From Bradyrhizobium sp. (GTDB taxonomy: Bacteria; Pseudomonadota; Alphaproteobacteria; Rhizobiales; Xanthobacteraceae): a DNA stretch of 37,609 nucleotides. The first letter of the stretch is position 1, and every line of letters starts with the position of its first letter. Shown here in pieces: positions 7,556 to 16,692 of the stretch. The notes beneath the pieces are model-generated. The model saw nothing but the letters and a program-made list of their open reading frames with translations, ran no database searches and was not told where the DNA came from. Made by a program: the position numbers and the translations under genes. The DNA lies in assembly GCF_004799405.1 (NCBI RefSeq), contig NZ_SSMW01000156.1:1-37609 (forward strand). The letters run 5' to 3'.

Positions 7556-8530
7556 ATGACGCACGCCATCCGTTTTCATAAGGCCGGCGGGCCTGAAGTT
7601 CTGGTTTGGGAAGAGGTCAAGCTCGGCAAGCCCGGTCCAGGTGAAGCGCGCATTCGCCACACGGCCGTGGGGCTGAATTTTGTCGACATCTATAATCGCT
7701 CGGGACTTTATCCGGTCCAACTGCCAAGCGGTCTGGGCGGTGAAGGAGCCGGCGTGGTCGAGGAAGTCGGAGCCGGTGTCACCGATTTGAAGCCGGGCGA
7801 CCGCGTCGCCTATGGCAGCGCGCCGGTGGGCGCCTATGCCGAAGCGCGGCTGATTCCCGCCGACCGTTTGATCAAGCTGCCCGACAGCATTGATGACAAG
7901 ACCGCCGCCGCGATGATGCTGAAAGGCCTCACGGCGCAGTATCTGATCCGGCAGACCTACCGCGTCAAAGCCGGCGAGACGATCCTCCTCCATGCCGCCG
8001 CCGGCGGAGTCGGGCTCATCCTCGGCCAATGGGCCAAGCATCTGGGCGCAACCGTCATCGGCACCGTCGGTAGCGACGAGAAGGCCAAGCTCGCCAAGGC
8101 GCATGGCTGCGCCCATACCATTGTCTACACCCGCGAGGATTTCGTAAAGCGCGTCGACGAAATCACCGGAGGCAAGAAAGTGCCGGTAGTTTACGACTCT
8201 GTCGGCAAAGACACGTTCCTGAAGTCGCTGGATTGCCTGGCGCCCCTGGGCCTCCTTGCCCTCTTCGGACAGTCTTCCGGCAGCGTCGATCCGCTTAACC
8301 TCGGATTGCTGGCTCAAAAGGGCTCGCTCTATGTTACTCGGCCGACGCTCAATACCTATGGCGCCAAACGCGAGAACCTCGTGACCATGGCGAAAGAGCT
8401 ATTCGAAGTCGTGCAGTCCGGCGCGGTCAAGATCGAGGTCAACCAAACCTATCCGCTAAAGGACGCGGCCAAGGCACACGCCGATCTCGCGGCGCGCAAG
8501 ACCACGGGCTCGACGGTTTTGCTGGTTTAA
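7556..8530 (+). CDS. NADPH:quinone oxidoreductase (zeta-crystallin family)
   Basis: Cytoplasmic 324-residue enzyme of the zinc-independent medium-chain dehydrogenase group that reduces quinones with NADPH. It follows E. coli Qor closely along its length: FHKAGGPEVL at the N-terminus, VGLNFVDIYNRSGLYPVQLPSGLG, the HAAAGGVGLI cofactor loop, VVYDSVGKDTF, and KGSLYVTRPTL. Zinc-ligand residues of alcohol dehydrogenases are absent, as expected. ATG 7556 has GAGGAG nine bases upstream, which settles the start over upstream in-frame codons. It appears to be a single-gene unit; the downstream 220 bases hold no gene I can support. Confidence 0.93.
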   Translation: MTHAIRFHKAGGPEVLVWEEVKLGKPGPGEARIRHTAVGLNFVDIYNRSGLYPVQLPSGLGGEGAGVVEEVGAGVTDLKPGDRVAYGSAPVGAYAEARLIPADRLIKLPDSIDDKTAAAMMLKGLTAQYLIRQTYRVKAGETILLHAAAGGVGLILGQWAKHLGATVIGTVGSDEKAKLAKAHGCAHTIVYTREDFVKRVDEITGGKKVPVVYDSVGKDTFLKSLDCLAPLGLLALFGQSSGSVDPLNLGLLAQKGSLYVTRPTLNTYGAKRENLVTMAKELFEVVQSGAVKIEVNQTYPLKDAAKAHADLAARKTTGSTVLLV

Positions 8531-8750
8531 AATCCCGGTCCGTTCTGCAACGGTCCGCGTTCTTATCTTTCTGCCGTCGCGGAATATCTCCCCGCGACCT
8601 GGCTGCTCGACAATGCGACCGTCCTTTGTCGTCCAAGATCGCAACTACGTTGTCGGCGACCTGACCCGACGATGCTCATAGATTCACCGAGATTTTCGCG
8701 GGGATGCTGAAAGTCGCCAAAACCGTGCTTGGGATATCAGCAGGTCCATT

Positions 8751-9629
8751 TTGCGCCCTTGCGCCGCAGCGCCAAGCCGCCTATCTGGGCCCATCGCTCG
8801 CGTGAGCCGCCCTGCAGGCTTTGACCCCTTGGAATCTCAACCAGAATCTCCGCCAGAGTTGCCGATCGAGGCCCCGCGCGAGCCAATTCTGACGCTGCCG
8901 GGCGCTCTGACGGCGTATGTCGCCTTGCTTGCGGTAATTCATCTCGTTCGGATGCTGTTGCCGTTCGATATCGACGACGATGTCATCCAGATGTTCGGCT
9001 TTATTCCGAAGCGTTACGATTCGACGTTGCTGGCGATCACGTTCCCCGGCGGCGCCGGCGCCAAGATCTGGTCGTTTATCACCTACTCATTGCTGCATGC
9101 CAATCTCAGCCATATCGGTTTCAACGTGCTGTGGCTGTTGCCGTTCGGCAGCGCGCTGGCGCGTCGTTTCGGCGCACTGCGGTTTTTCGTGTTTATGGCC
9201 GTAACGGCCGCGGCGGGCGCACTGGCGCATCTGGTCACCCATGAGCATGCGGTGGCGCCTATGATTGGCGCTTCGGCGTCGGTATCCGGAACGATGGCGG
9301 CCGCCATCCGCTTTGCCTTCGTGCAAGGTAGTTTCCTGTCGTTCAGCCGTGGAAATGCCGATGCTGCCGCGCGGGTGCCTGCGCTTTCGCTGACGCGCTC
9401 GCTGAGTAACGGCCGCGTGCTGGGTTTTCTTGCCGTCTGGTTCGGCGTCAACATCATCTTCGGGGTGGGATCGATCGCGATCGGGGCAGACGGTGCCAGC
9501 GTCGCCTGGCAAGCGCATATCGGCGGATTTTTCGCTGGTCTTTTGTTGTTTTCACTGTTCGACCCGGTCCCGCGCACGACAACCAATGCTGCAGATGCTT
9601 CCTCCCAGGACGGCTCGAACAGCGGTTGA
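8751..9629 (+). CDS. Rhomboid family intramembrane serine protease
   Basis: Polytopic inner-membrane protease, up to 292 residues, that would cleave transmembrane substrates. After a Pro-rich cytoplasmic N-terminus (about 20-48) come at least six hydrophobic helices. Catalytic features, numbered from TTG 8751, are Ser175 in GASASVSG, His256 in QAHIGGFFAG, and the upstream HANLSHIGFN (His121, Asn125) of the oxyanion region. The nucleophile motif is GASA rather than the usual GASG. No ATG is in frame near the start. TTG 8751 has a weak caggt nine bases upstream, while GTG 8802 (MSRPAGFDPLE) is equally possible. The insertion between the Ser and His helices (about 190-222) is long. Confidence 0.85.
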   Translation: MRPCAAAPSRLSGPIARVSRPAGFDPLESQPESPPELPIEAPREPILTLPGALTAYVALLAVIHLVRMLLPFDIDDDVIQMFGFIPKRYDSTLLAITFPGGAGAKIWSFITYSLLHANLSHIGFNVLWLLPFGSALARRFGALRFFVFMAVTAAAGALAHLVTHEHAVAPMIGASASVSGTMAAAIRFAFVQGSFLSFSRGNADAAARVPALSLTRSLSNGRVLGFLAVWFGVNIIFGVGSIAIGADGASVAWQAHIGGFFAGLLLFSLFDPVPRTTTNAADASSQDGSNSG

Positions 9630-9818
9630 TCCTCGCTTGCGGGGCAGCACAATTTGATTCATCATGTCATGCGGCAGGGCATAAGCCCGCAGACGCGCTT
9701 AAATGTCCGTGTTTTCCGAATGCGCCTGAAACGAAATCGGCGCTAGACTGTTGATTGAAGACTCAAGGGAACAAAGACCGCGCTTACCTGAGAGCGCGAT
9801 CGGCTTCAGGAGGCGACA

Positions 9819-10247
9819 ATGACGGTACGTTCAATTCTCGATTCCAAAGGTCATCACATCCAGAGCGTCGAGCCGGAGACAAAGCTCTCGGTTGCGATCA
9901 AGATTCTTGCGGAGCGGAGGATCGGCGCCCTGCTGGCGATGAGCAAAGGCCGCATCGAAGGCATCCTGTCAGAGCGCGACATCGTGCGGGTACTCGGCGA
10001 ACGCGGGGCTGCGGTGCTCGATGAGCCCGTGAGCGCCGTGATGACGCGCAAAGTCATCAGTTGCAAACAGTCCGACACCGTCAGCGCGATCATGGAAATG
10101 ATGACATTGGGCAAGTTCAGGCATTTGCCGGTGGTCGAGGACGGCAAGGTGGTCGGCCTGATTTCGATCGGCGACATCGTCAAATGGCGGGTGCGGGAAT
10201 ACGAGACCGAACAGGAAGCGCTGCGCGAATACATCAAGACTGCTTGA
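9819..10247 (+). CDS. CBS-pair domain protein
   Basis: Small cytoplasmic 142-residue protein made of two CBS domains (about 8-60 and 72-128). These pairs bind adenosine nucleotides and act as energy sensors. Visible marks are GALLAMSKGRIEGILSERDI and KFRHLPVVEDGKVVGLISIGDI, the repeated [G/I]SxRD/GD ends of CBS motifs, and PVSAVMTRKV starting the second domain. AGGAGG seven bases upstream of ATG 9819 fixes the start. The partner is unknown. It converges on the patatin gene with only 15 bases between stop codons; a short gaacga-agc-tcgttc hairpin spans that junction. Confidence 0.92.
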   Translation: MTVRSILDSKGHHIQSVEPETKLSVAIKILAERRIGALLAMSKGRIEGILSERDIVRVLGERGAAVLDEPVSAVMTRKVISCKQSDTVSAIMEMMTLGKFRHLPVVEDGKVVGLISIGDIVKWRVREYETEQEALREYIKTA

Positions 10248-10262
10248 ACGAAGCTCGTTCGC

Positions 10263-11333
10263 TCAGGGTTTGTTCTCGGCCGATGCGCTTGGTTCGCGGG
10301 TGGCCCGTGTTTCGTTAGCGGAGGCTGGCACGAGAATGTTAATTGCTTCCTGAATGGATTCGATGGCTCGGGCGGCGGCGCGCGCGCCATGTGCGATCAG
10401 GTCGTCGGCTCGATGGAAATCGAACCAGCCGATTTGACCGACACGCGGAGAAATCAACAAGTCAGGCGGATCGCCGGCGAGGCGTGCCCGGGTGATGCGG
10501 TCCTGCATGATGTTGAAGGCGTCGACCATCACCGTGGAGATTCCCGGTCGGCCACCGCCGCCGAAAAATTCGCGCTTCATGGTGCGCTCCGGAGAAAAGA
10601 ACTTGCCGAAGCCGCGTTTCGGCGGCGCAGCCTCGATCGCAGCCTCCGGCGCGATCGCCACCGCCGCCTCGGACGAGGGACCATGGGAATAGACCGTGGT
10701 AGAGTGTGCAAACACATCACTGGAGAGGTTGGCGGCGATGACGATTTCGGCGCCAAATGCGCGCGCCGCCGACACCGGCACCGGGTTCACCAGCGCGCCG
10801 TCAACCAGCCAGCGGTCGCCCACGAGTACCGGTGAAAATATACCCGGCAGTGCGTAGGAGGCGCGCATCGCATCGACCATGCGCCCGCGCGTGAGCCAGA
10901 TCTCGTGGCCGGTACGGACTTCGGTGGCGACGGTTGCAAATTTCACCGGCAAGTCCTCGATCAAGGTCTGGCCCATTGCCGCTTCAAGCTGTGCGGCCAA
11001 CTTGTCGCCGCCGATCAGGCCCGAACCGTTGAGGCGGATATCGAGATAACCCAGAATATTTCGCGGCTGCAGGCTGCGCGCCCACGCTTCCAGGGTGTCC
11101 AGATGGCCGGTCGCATAGGCGCCGCCGACCACAGCGCCAATCGAGGTGCCGACTACGACATCGGGAACGATGCCGTGGGCAATCAGCGTCCTGACGATGC
11201 CGATATGAGCAAATCCGCGGGCGGCGCCACCGCCCAACGCGAGGCCAATCACCGGCCGCCTGATGGCGCCGAGTCCCACCTTGTCGCGGCCACCGGAGCC
11301 GTTCTGGGGGCGCTTCATCAGATTCTCAAGCAC
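10263..11333 (-). CDS. Patatin-like phospholipase (RssA/NTE type)
   Basis: Cytoplasmic or membrane-associated lipid acyl hydrolase, 356 residues from the chosen start. The patatin Ser-Asp dyad is clear: oxyanion loop GGGAARG (34-40), nucleophile Ser64 in GTSIG, and Asp178 in VDGALVNPVP. The C-terminal part after about 210 is Ala/Pro-rich then KRGFGKFFSPERTMKREFFG, and it ends in a low-complexity tail. I prefer GTG 11333: it has a strong AAGGAG six bases upstream (complement of 11340-11345), which no other candidate has. ATG 11399 (22 residues longer) and ATG 11318 are in frame and are what automatic callers may use. Confidence 0.88.
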   Translation of the reverse strand: MLENLMKRPQNGSGGRDKVGLGAIRRPVIGLALGGGAARGFAHIGIVRTLIAHGIVPDVVVGTSIGAVVGGAYATGHLDTLEAWARSLQPRNILGYLDIRLNGSGLIGGDKLAAQLEAAMGQTLIEDLPVKFATVATEVRTGHEIWLTRGRMVDAMRASYALPGIFSPVLVGDRWLVDGALVNPVPVSAARAFGAEIVIAANLSSDVFAHSTTVYSHGPSSEAAVAIAPEAAIEAAPPKRGFGKFFSPERTMKREFFGGGGRPGISTVMVDAFNIMQDRITRARLAGDPPDLLISPRVGQIGWFDFHRADDLIAHGARAAARAIESIQEAINILVPASANETRATREPSASAENKP

Positions 11334-11542
11334 CGATATCTCCTTGGCGTACAAGCCTAATCGCTCGGGCGCGACCCTGCCAGAAAGTACCACAGGCATG
11401 GTTTATGTGGATGGCTTGGGTAGAGATTGTGACGGGAACGCGGCTTTTGGAGTAACACGCGGGCGTTCTGCCGGTTCCACAGGGTATCGTCCCTGAGCCA
11501 GGAGGCTTGAATTTGCCGCGTTTTCAGTGAAAAGCATGCGCC

Positions 11543-12595
11543 ATGACTCCAGGGGGCAACGGCATTGGCAGATCCGGGCGGGGCGGACACCCGCTGTCGG
11601 TACTTGTGCATGTGGGAATTCTGGTCTGGCTGACAGCTAGCCCGGCCTCGGCGCAGATGTTTTCCGACCGGCCGCCCCCGGTGCCACCGGTATCGGTCCC
11701 GGAGGCGTCTTCCGGACCGGCGATGAATCTGGCCCCATCCGGCCCGGCATCGATTCCCAGCCTGCCCGCGCCATTGACTCAACCTTCCATCGCCGTAGTA
11801 CCGCCGGCGGTAGCGCCTCCGACCGCCTCGACGGCCGGTCAAGCCGTGTTGGCGCTGACGGCACGTTACGGCAAGGACTTGCCCGTCATCAACAGCGGAC
11901 TGGTGTGGCGGGTTTTTTCTGACCGGCCGGACGAGACCGGCACCTTCAAATTGATCCGCGAGGAACGCGGCGCGACGCCCAATATCGTGCTGCCGCCCGG
12001 TAACTACGTTGTCCATGTTGCCCTTGGGTTGGTTAGCGCGGTGCGGCCGGTCACCCTCAAGGCCGAGACCGACCGTGAATCTTTCCTGCTTCCGGCAGGC
12101 GGCTTGCGCATCGAAGGTCGCGTCGGCACGTCAAAGATCCCGCAGAACCAGATTTCGTTCGGAATCTACAAGGGCAGCCAATTTGAGGTCGGCGAGCGCG
12201 CCGCATTGGTCCCGAGCGTCGCCGCGGGCGATGTCGTATTGTTGCCGGAAGGAACCTACTACATCATTTCCAATTATGGCGACGCCAATTCGGTGGTGCG
12301 CTCAGATATCCGCGTTCAGGCCGGCAAACTGACCGATGTGATTATCACGCATCGCGCAGCTGTCATCACTCTGAAGCTGGTCAGCGACAAGGGTGGTGAA
12401 GCCTTGGCGAACACGGCGTGGTCGGTAATTACCCCGGGCGGCGACGTCATCAAGGAATCGATCGGCGCATTCCCTCGCGTCGTGCTTTCCGAAGGCGAAT
12501 ATCGCGCCATCGCCAAGAACGAGGGCAAGGTATTTGAGCGGCCCTTCAACGTCGTCAATGGCGTTGACGGCGAGGTCGAGGTGGTTGCACACTGA
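11543..12595 (+). CDS. Secreted protein with three LPxGxY repeats, function unknown
   Basis: I do not recognise the family. The 350-residue product has an N-terminal signal (hydrophobic VLVHVGILVWL, cleavage near ASA at 37), a Pro/Ala/Ser-rich linker (about 43-98), and then three similar beta-rich units. Each carries a motif of the form L[PS]xGxY: LPPGNY at 150-155, LPEGTY at 234-239 and LSEGEY at 315-320, spaced 84 and 81 residues apart. Such motifs near a strand end recall Ig-like or carboxypeptidase-regulatory-like sandwich domains (inference). No catalytic residues stand out. ATG 11543 has no good ribosome-binding site, and an upstream extension is closed by a stop at 11528. The next gene on the strand is the PIG-V-like transferase, 62 bases on. 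Confidence 0.75.
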   Translation: MTPGGNGIGRSGRGGHPLSVLVHVGILVWLTASPASAQMFSDRPPPVPPVSVPEASSGPAMNLAPSGPASIPSLPAPLTQPSIAVVPPAVAPPTASTAGQAVLALTARYGKDLPVINSGLVWRVFSDRPDETGTFKLIREERGATPNIVLPPGNYVVHVALGLVSAVRPVTLKAETDRESFLLPAGGLRIEGRVGTSKIPQNQISFGIYKGSQFEVGERAALVPSVAAGDVVLLPEGTYYIISNYGDANSVVRSDIRVQAGKLTDVIITHRAAVITLKLVSDKGGEALANTAWSVITPGGDVIKESIGAFPRVVLSEGEYRAIAKNEGKVFERPFNVVNGVDGEVEVVAH

Positions 12596-12657
12596 CGCCG
12601 CGAAGCTTTATTTAACCCGAATTTATGATCCAGAATTTATTTGAGCAGTAGAAAATA

Positions 12658-13773
12658 ATGATTTCACGTGTTGCGAGCCTGCGCGGTTTTGGACCGGCAC
12701 TCGCCATTTTTCTCGGTTCGAGACTGGTAATTGTCGTCGCGATTCAATTCGCGACCCGTTTCATTCCATTGGCGCCCGGCGACGGTCGATGGGATGCCGG
12801 CATAGGGTGGTTCGATAGCCTGCTGAGATGGGACGCGGGCTGGTACCTTTCGATCGCCGAGCGAGGCTATACCGTTCCCGAGGCGTTCGCTTTTTACCCG
12901 CTTTATCCATTGATCATAAAAGCGTTGGCTTTATTCGGCGTTGAAATACATTTCGCGGTCCTGATCGTCGCGAACCTAGCGGCGATCCTTGCAGCGCTCC
13001 TGCTGTTTCAGCTGGCGGACGAACAATTCGACGAGCAGACCGGTTATCTCGCCGTCGGGTTTCTCGGTTTTTTTCCGACGTCGGTGTTCCTTTCGGCCGG
13101 CTATACGGAATCGATGACACTGTGCTTCGCGCTCGGCTGCATTCTTTTGCTCCGGCGTCAACGGCTCGTCGCTGCCGCGTTGTGCGCCGGTTTGGCGTTC
13201 GCCACGCGCTCGACTGGCATTGTGCTATTTCCGATTGTGCTGTGGCAGGTCTGGAATACTCACAAGGGGAATATCGGCGAACTGCTGCGTTACGGCCTGA
13301 TTTGCGGGCTGCTGGCCGCGTCCGGCGTCGTTCTTTTCGCGTCTTATCTCTGGATCACAGTGGGCGATCCATTGCGGTTTGTCTCCGCGCAGCAATATTG
13401 GCAAGGCGAAATAAGTTTCGTTAATCGGGTCTGGTTGGCGTTGACGCTGCAGCCGTTGCGCGAAATACCTTCCGAGGGGGCGTGGTTTTTCATAGCAGTC
13501 GGTGCGACTCTAATCGTGTTTTGCCGTCGGGTTGGATTGATGCAAAGCATGTTTGGTCTGGGTGTCTTGTTGCTGCCCTATCTTACCGTGGTTGGTGGGC
13601 CGGCACGATTCGGTTCCATGCCCCGTTTCGTTCTGCTGGCTTTTCCCCTCTACATCATCATGGCCACGCTGTGCCGTCATCGGTTATGGCTGTCCATTCC
13701 GCTGATCGGCGTCAGCGCCGCAGGTCTGGCGATCTATACGGCCCGCTTTGCCCAGTGGTATAGCGCGGGCTGA
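12658..13773 (+). CDS. PIG-V-like mannosyltransferase family membrane protein
   Basis: Polytopic inner-membrane protein of 371 residues with about nine or more hydrophobic helices. It resembles bacterial members of the PIG-V / Gpi18 family of lipid-linked sugar transferases: an Asp-containing first loop LLRWDAGWYLSIAERGY, FYPLYPLI, and FFPTSVFLSAGYTES followed by a helix and LAFATRSTG. The donor would be a polyprenyl-phosphate sugar on the periplasmic side; the acceptor is unknown. The leader before ATG 12658 is AT-rich and contains a TTAA-N7-TTAT string, but AT content alone could explain it. It may be co-transcribed with the secreted triple-repeat protein upstream, which is a conceivable glycosylation target (inference only). 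Confidence 0.75.
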   Translation: MISRVASLRGFGPALAIFLGSRLVIVVAIQFATRFIPLAPGDGRWDAGIGWFDSLLRWDAGWYLSIAERGYTVPEAFAFYPLYPLIIKALALFGVEIHFAVLIVANLAAILAALLLFQLADEQFDEQTGYLAVGFLGFFPTSVFLSAGYTESMTLCFALGCILLLRRQRLVAAALCAGLAFATRSTGIVLFPIVLWQVWNTHKGNIGELLRYGLICGLLAASGVVLFASYLWITVGDPLRFVSAQQYWQGEISFVNRVWLALTLQPLREIPSEGAWFFIAVGATLIVFCRRVGLMQSMFGLGVLLLPYLTVVGGPARFGSMPRFVLLAFPLYIIMATLCRHRLWLSIPLIGVSAAGLAIYTARFAQWYSAG

Positions 13774-13785
13774 TGCGCTTCGAAA

Positions 13786-14355
13786 TCAAAACCGCGTCAC
13801 GATATCCGCGAGCGCCGGGCGCGGACGGTCTTCGCTTGCCTTCGCAGGGGTGCCGATATGAATGAAGCCGGCGAGCTTTTCGTCCGCCTTCAATCCTAGG
13901 CCCTCGAGCACGTCGCGATCGAACGCGAACCAGCCGGTCAGCCAGTTCGCGCCATAGCCGAGCGCGGTAGCTGCGGTGACGATATTCATCGCGCTGGCGC
14001 CCGCCGATAGTTCTTGTTCCCAATGCGGCACCTTGGGATGCGGCCTGGTAAAGCTGACCACGGCGATCACCAGCGGCGCATCCATCAACCGATGTTTCTC
14101 GACCTCGATCTCGGTCGGCGCGGCTTGCGGATTTTTCCGCGCGAAAACCCGCGCAATCACCTCGCCGGCACGCGCGCGGGCTTCGCCCTCGAACACGATG
14201 AAGCGCCACGGCGTCAGCTTGCCATGATCGGGCACCCGCGCGCCGATGGTCAGGATGGTTTCAAGCTCGGCAGGCGAGGGGCCGGGGCCGGCCATCTCGC
14301 GCGGCTTAACCGAGCGGCGGATTTTCAGGAGTTCAATGGCGTCGGGCATAGGCAT
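13786..14355 (-). CDS. Nitroreductase family protein (YdjA-like)
   Basis: Cytoplasmic FMN-dependent oxidoreductase of the compact nitroreductase type, 189 residues. Marks are the N-terminal FMN-contacting RRSVKPREMAGPGPS, the RVPDHGKLTPWRF segment, the HWEQELSAGASAMNIVTAATALGYG stretch and GFIHIGTPAK near the end, all typical of the YdjA group. The physiological substrate is unknown. Two ATG codons (14355, 14349) are in frame; neither has a strong ribosome-binding site. It lies 102 bases downstream of thrS on the same strand, with no strong terminator between them, so read-through is possible. It converges with the mannosyltransferase gene, 12 bases between stops. Confidence 0.88.
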   Translation of the reverse strand: MPMPDAIELLKIRRSVKPREMAGPGPSPAELETILTIGARVPDHGKLTPWRFIVFEGEARARAGEVIARVFARKNPQAAPTEIEVEKHRLMDAPLVIAVVSFTRPHPKVPHWEQELSAGASAMNIVTAATALGYGANWLTGWFAFDRDVLEGLGLKADEKLAGFIHIGTPAKASEDRPRPALADIVTRF

Positions 14356-14457
14356 CCCATGGTTTCATGTCGCTGGGCGTTATCCGGCATATCGAGTGAT
14401 CCGGAGCTGTCGGCAAGCGGACATATTTAGCGGGCCTCTAAATTCCAGGCCTCCGAT

Positions 14458-16503
14458 TCATCGAGCGGCCCTCGCCCGTTTCACGTCCGGCGGCGTGGCT
14501 TCGTCGACCAGCATAGCCAGCGCTTCATCGGTTGGCATCACCTTCTGGCCCTCGCTTCCCAACCGCCGGATCGAGACCGAGTGGGATTCGGCTTCCTTCT
14601 TGCCGACCACCAGCAACGCCGGAATCTTCGCCAGCGAATGCTCGCGAACCTTGTAGTTGATCTTCTCGTTGCGCAGATCGATCTCGACGCGCAAACCGGC
14701 GCGCCGCGCGGCTGCGGCGACCACCTTGGCGTATTCGTCGCCTTCCGAGGTGATGGTGGTAACGACGGCTTGCGTCGGCGCCAGCCAGAGCGGGAAGTTG
14801 CCGGCGTAATGTTCGATCAGGATGCCGATGAAGCGCTCCATCGAGCCGCAGATCGCGCGGTGCACCATGACCGGTACCTTCTTCGAACCATCGGCATCGA
14901 TATAGAACGCACCGAAACGCTCCGGCAGATTGAAGTCTACCTGCGTAGTGCCGCACTGCCAGTCGCGGCCGATGGCGTCGCGCAACACATATTCGAATTT
15001 CGGACCGTAGAACGCCCCTTCGCCGGGATTGATCTCGGTCTTGATACGATTGTGACCCTGCGCCTGGATTTCAGAAAGCACCGTCGCCATCACGCGCTCG
15101 GCGTGGTCCCACATCTCGTCGGTGCCGACGCGCTTTTCCGGTCGGGTCGAAAGCTTCACCGTGAGGTCGCCATCAAAGCCGAAATCCGCATAAGTCGACA
15201 GAATGAGATCGTTGATCTTGAGGCACTCGTCGGCCAGCTGCGCTTCCGTGCAGAACACATGAGCATCATCCTGGGTAAAACCGCGCACGCGCATTAAGCC
15301 ATGCATTGCGCCCGACGGCTCATAGCGATGCACCACGCCGAATTCGGCGAGGCGCAGCGGTAGATCGCGATAGCTCTTCAGGCCGTGCTTGAATATCTGA
15401 ACATGGCCGGGACAGTTCATCGGCTTGAGCGCGAACCAGCGTTTGTCCTCGGCCTCGTCGCCGGCGGATTGTGCGGCGAACATGTTTTCGCGGTACCATT
15501 CCCAATGGCCCGAAGTCTCCCAGAGCGATTTATCGAGAATCTGCGGCGCGTTGACCTCGTCATAATCCCCCGCAAGCCGCCGTCGCATATAGGCGATCAA
15601 CGCTTGAAAAATCGTCCAGCCGCGGGCGTGCCAGAACACCACGCCTGGGCCTTCCTCCTGAAAGTGAAACAGATCGAGTTCGCGGCCAAGCTTGCGGTGA
15701 TCGCGTTTTTCGGCCTCCTCGATCTGCTTTAGGTAAGCGTCGAGTTCTTCCTGTTTCGCGAACGCCGTTCCGTAGATGCGCGTCAGCATCGGATTGTTCG
15801 AATCGCCGCGCCAATAAGCGCCTGCGACCTTCATCAGCTTGAACGCATTGCCGATCTTGCCCGTCGACGTCATGTGCGGTCCGCGGCAGAGATCGAACCA
15901 GTCGCCCTGCTTGTAGATCTTGATGGTCTGGTCGGCCGGGATCGCATCAACCAGCTCGACCTTGAACAGCTCGCCATTGTCGCGGAACACCTGCTTGGCT
16001 TGTTCGCGTGTCCAGATTTCCTTCGTAAAGGGTTTATCGCGCGCGATGATCTCGCGCATCTTGTTTTCGATCGCGGCAAAATCCTCCGGCGTGAACGGCT
16101 CGTTGCGAAAGAAGTCGTAAAAAAAACCGTTCTCGATCGTCGGGCCGATCGTCACTTGCGTGCCCGGCCAAAGTGTCTGCACGGCTTCGGCCAACACATG
16201 GGCGGCGTCATGCCGGATCATTTCCAGCGCGCGGGCATCATCGCGGGCAATGAATTCGATCCTGGCGTCATGCAAGATTGGATCAGCGAGATCGGAGACT
16301 ACGCCGTCGAGCGCCATCGCCACCGTGCGCTTGGCCAGCGACGGCGAGATGCCCTTGGCGATCTCGAGACCAGTGATGTTCTTGGGAAATTCGCGCTTGG
16401 CGCCGTCAGGAAAAGTGAGGGCGACCCTGCTGGATTCGACCGGCTTCAAATTCGTGATGCTGTACTGGAATCCGGACGCGGACGGCTTCTTGTCGTCGGG
16501 CAT
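14458..16503 (-). CDS. thrS: Threonyl-tRNA synthetase
   Basis: Charges tRNA-Thr in the cytoplasm; 681 residues, a normal full-length enzyme. In order it has a TGS domain (about 25-87), the editing domain with H98xxxH102 (HDAAH) and the CRGPH Cys/His site, the class II catalytic core with Zn-ligand region NCPGHVQIF, motif 2 (HRYEPSGAMHGLMRVRGFTQDDAH) and motif 3 (VMVHRAICGSMERFIGILIEH), and the C-terminal anticodon-binding domain. ATG 16503 is fixed by AAGGAGACAGC immediately upstream; the open frame extends to 16620 but that leader is not coding-like. An MFS transporter gene is divergent. Confidence 0.97.
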   Translation of the reverse strand: MPDDKKPSASGFQYSITNLKPVESSRVALTFPDGAKREFPKNITGLEIAKGISPSLAKRTVAMALDGVVSDLADPILHDARIEFIARDDARALEMIRHDAAHVLAEAVQTLWPGTQVTIGPTIENGFFYDFFRNEPFTPEDFAAIENKMREIIARDKPFTKEIWTREQAKQVFRDNGELFKVELVDAIPADQTIKIYKQGDWFDLCRGPHMTSTGKIGNAFKLMKVAGAYWRGDSNNPMLTRIYGTAFAKQEELDAYLKQIEEAEKRDHRKLGRELDLFHFQEEGPGVVFWHARGWTIFQALIAYMRRRLAGDYDEVNAPQILDKSLWETSGHWEWYRENMFAAQSAGDEAEDKRWFALKPMNCPGHVQIFKHGLKSYRDLPLRLAEFGVVHRYEPSGAMHGLMRVRGFTQDDAHVFCTEAQLADECLKINDLILSTYADFGFDGDLTVKLSTRPEKRVGTDEMWDHAERVMATVLSEIQAQGHNRIKTEINPGEGAFYGPKFEYVLRDAIGRDWQCGTTQVDFNLPERFGAFYIDADGSKKVPVMVHRAICGSMERFIGILIEHYAGNFPLWLAPTQAVVTTITSEGDEYAKVVAAAARRAGLRVEIDLRNEKINYKVREHSLAKIPALLVVGKKEAESHSVSIRRLGSEGQKVMPTDEALAMLVDEATPPDVKRARAAR

Positions 16504-16692
16504 TGCTGTCTCCTTATGCTCACTCCTGCGAACGAGCGCAGGTAAGCGGAAACAGGGGTATAGCAGGCGATAATGACGATGCAACCGTCGAAAGCAGGTC
16601 ACGCGGTCAAAACGAATCACGGTGCGACGGCGCTTTGAATGATCGATTCTTATCCTTTGTATTCGTTGCCGGCGTAGTCTACATGCATCTGC

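Noticed and set aside
8456..8644. Minus-strand short frames after the quinone oxidoreductase
   Set aside because: They overlap the 3' end of that gene and show no motif or ribosome-binding site.
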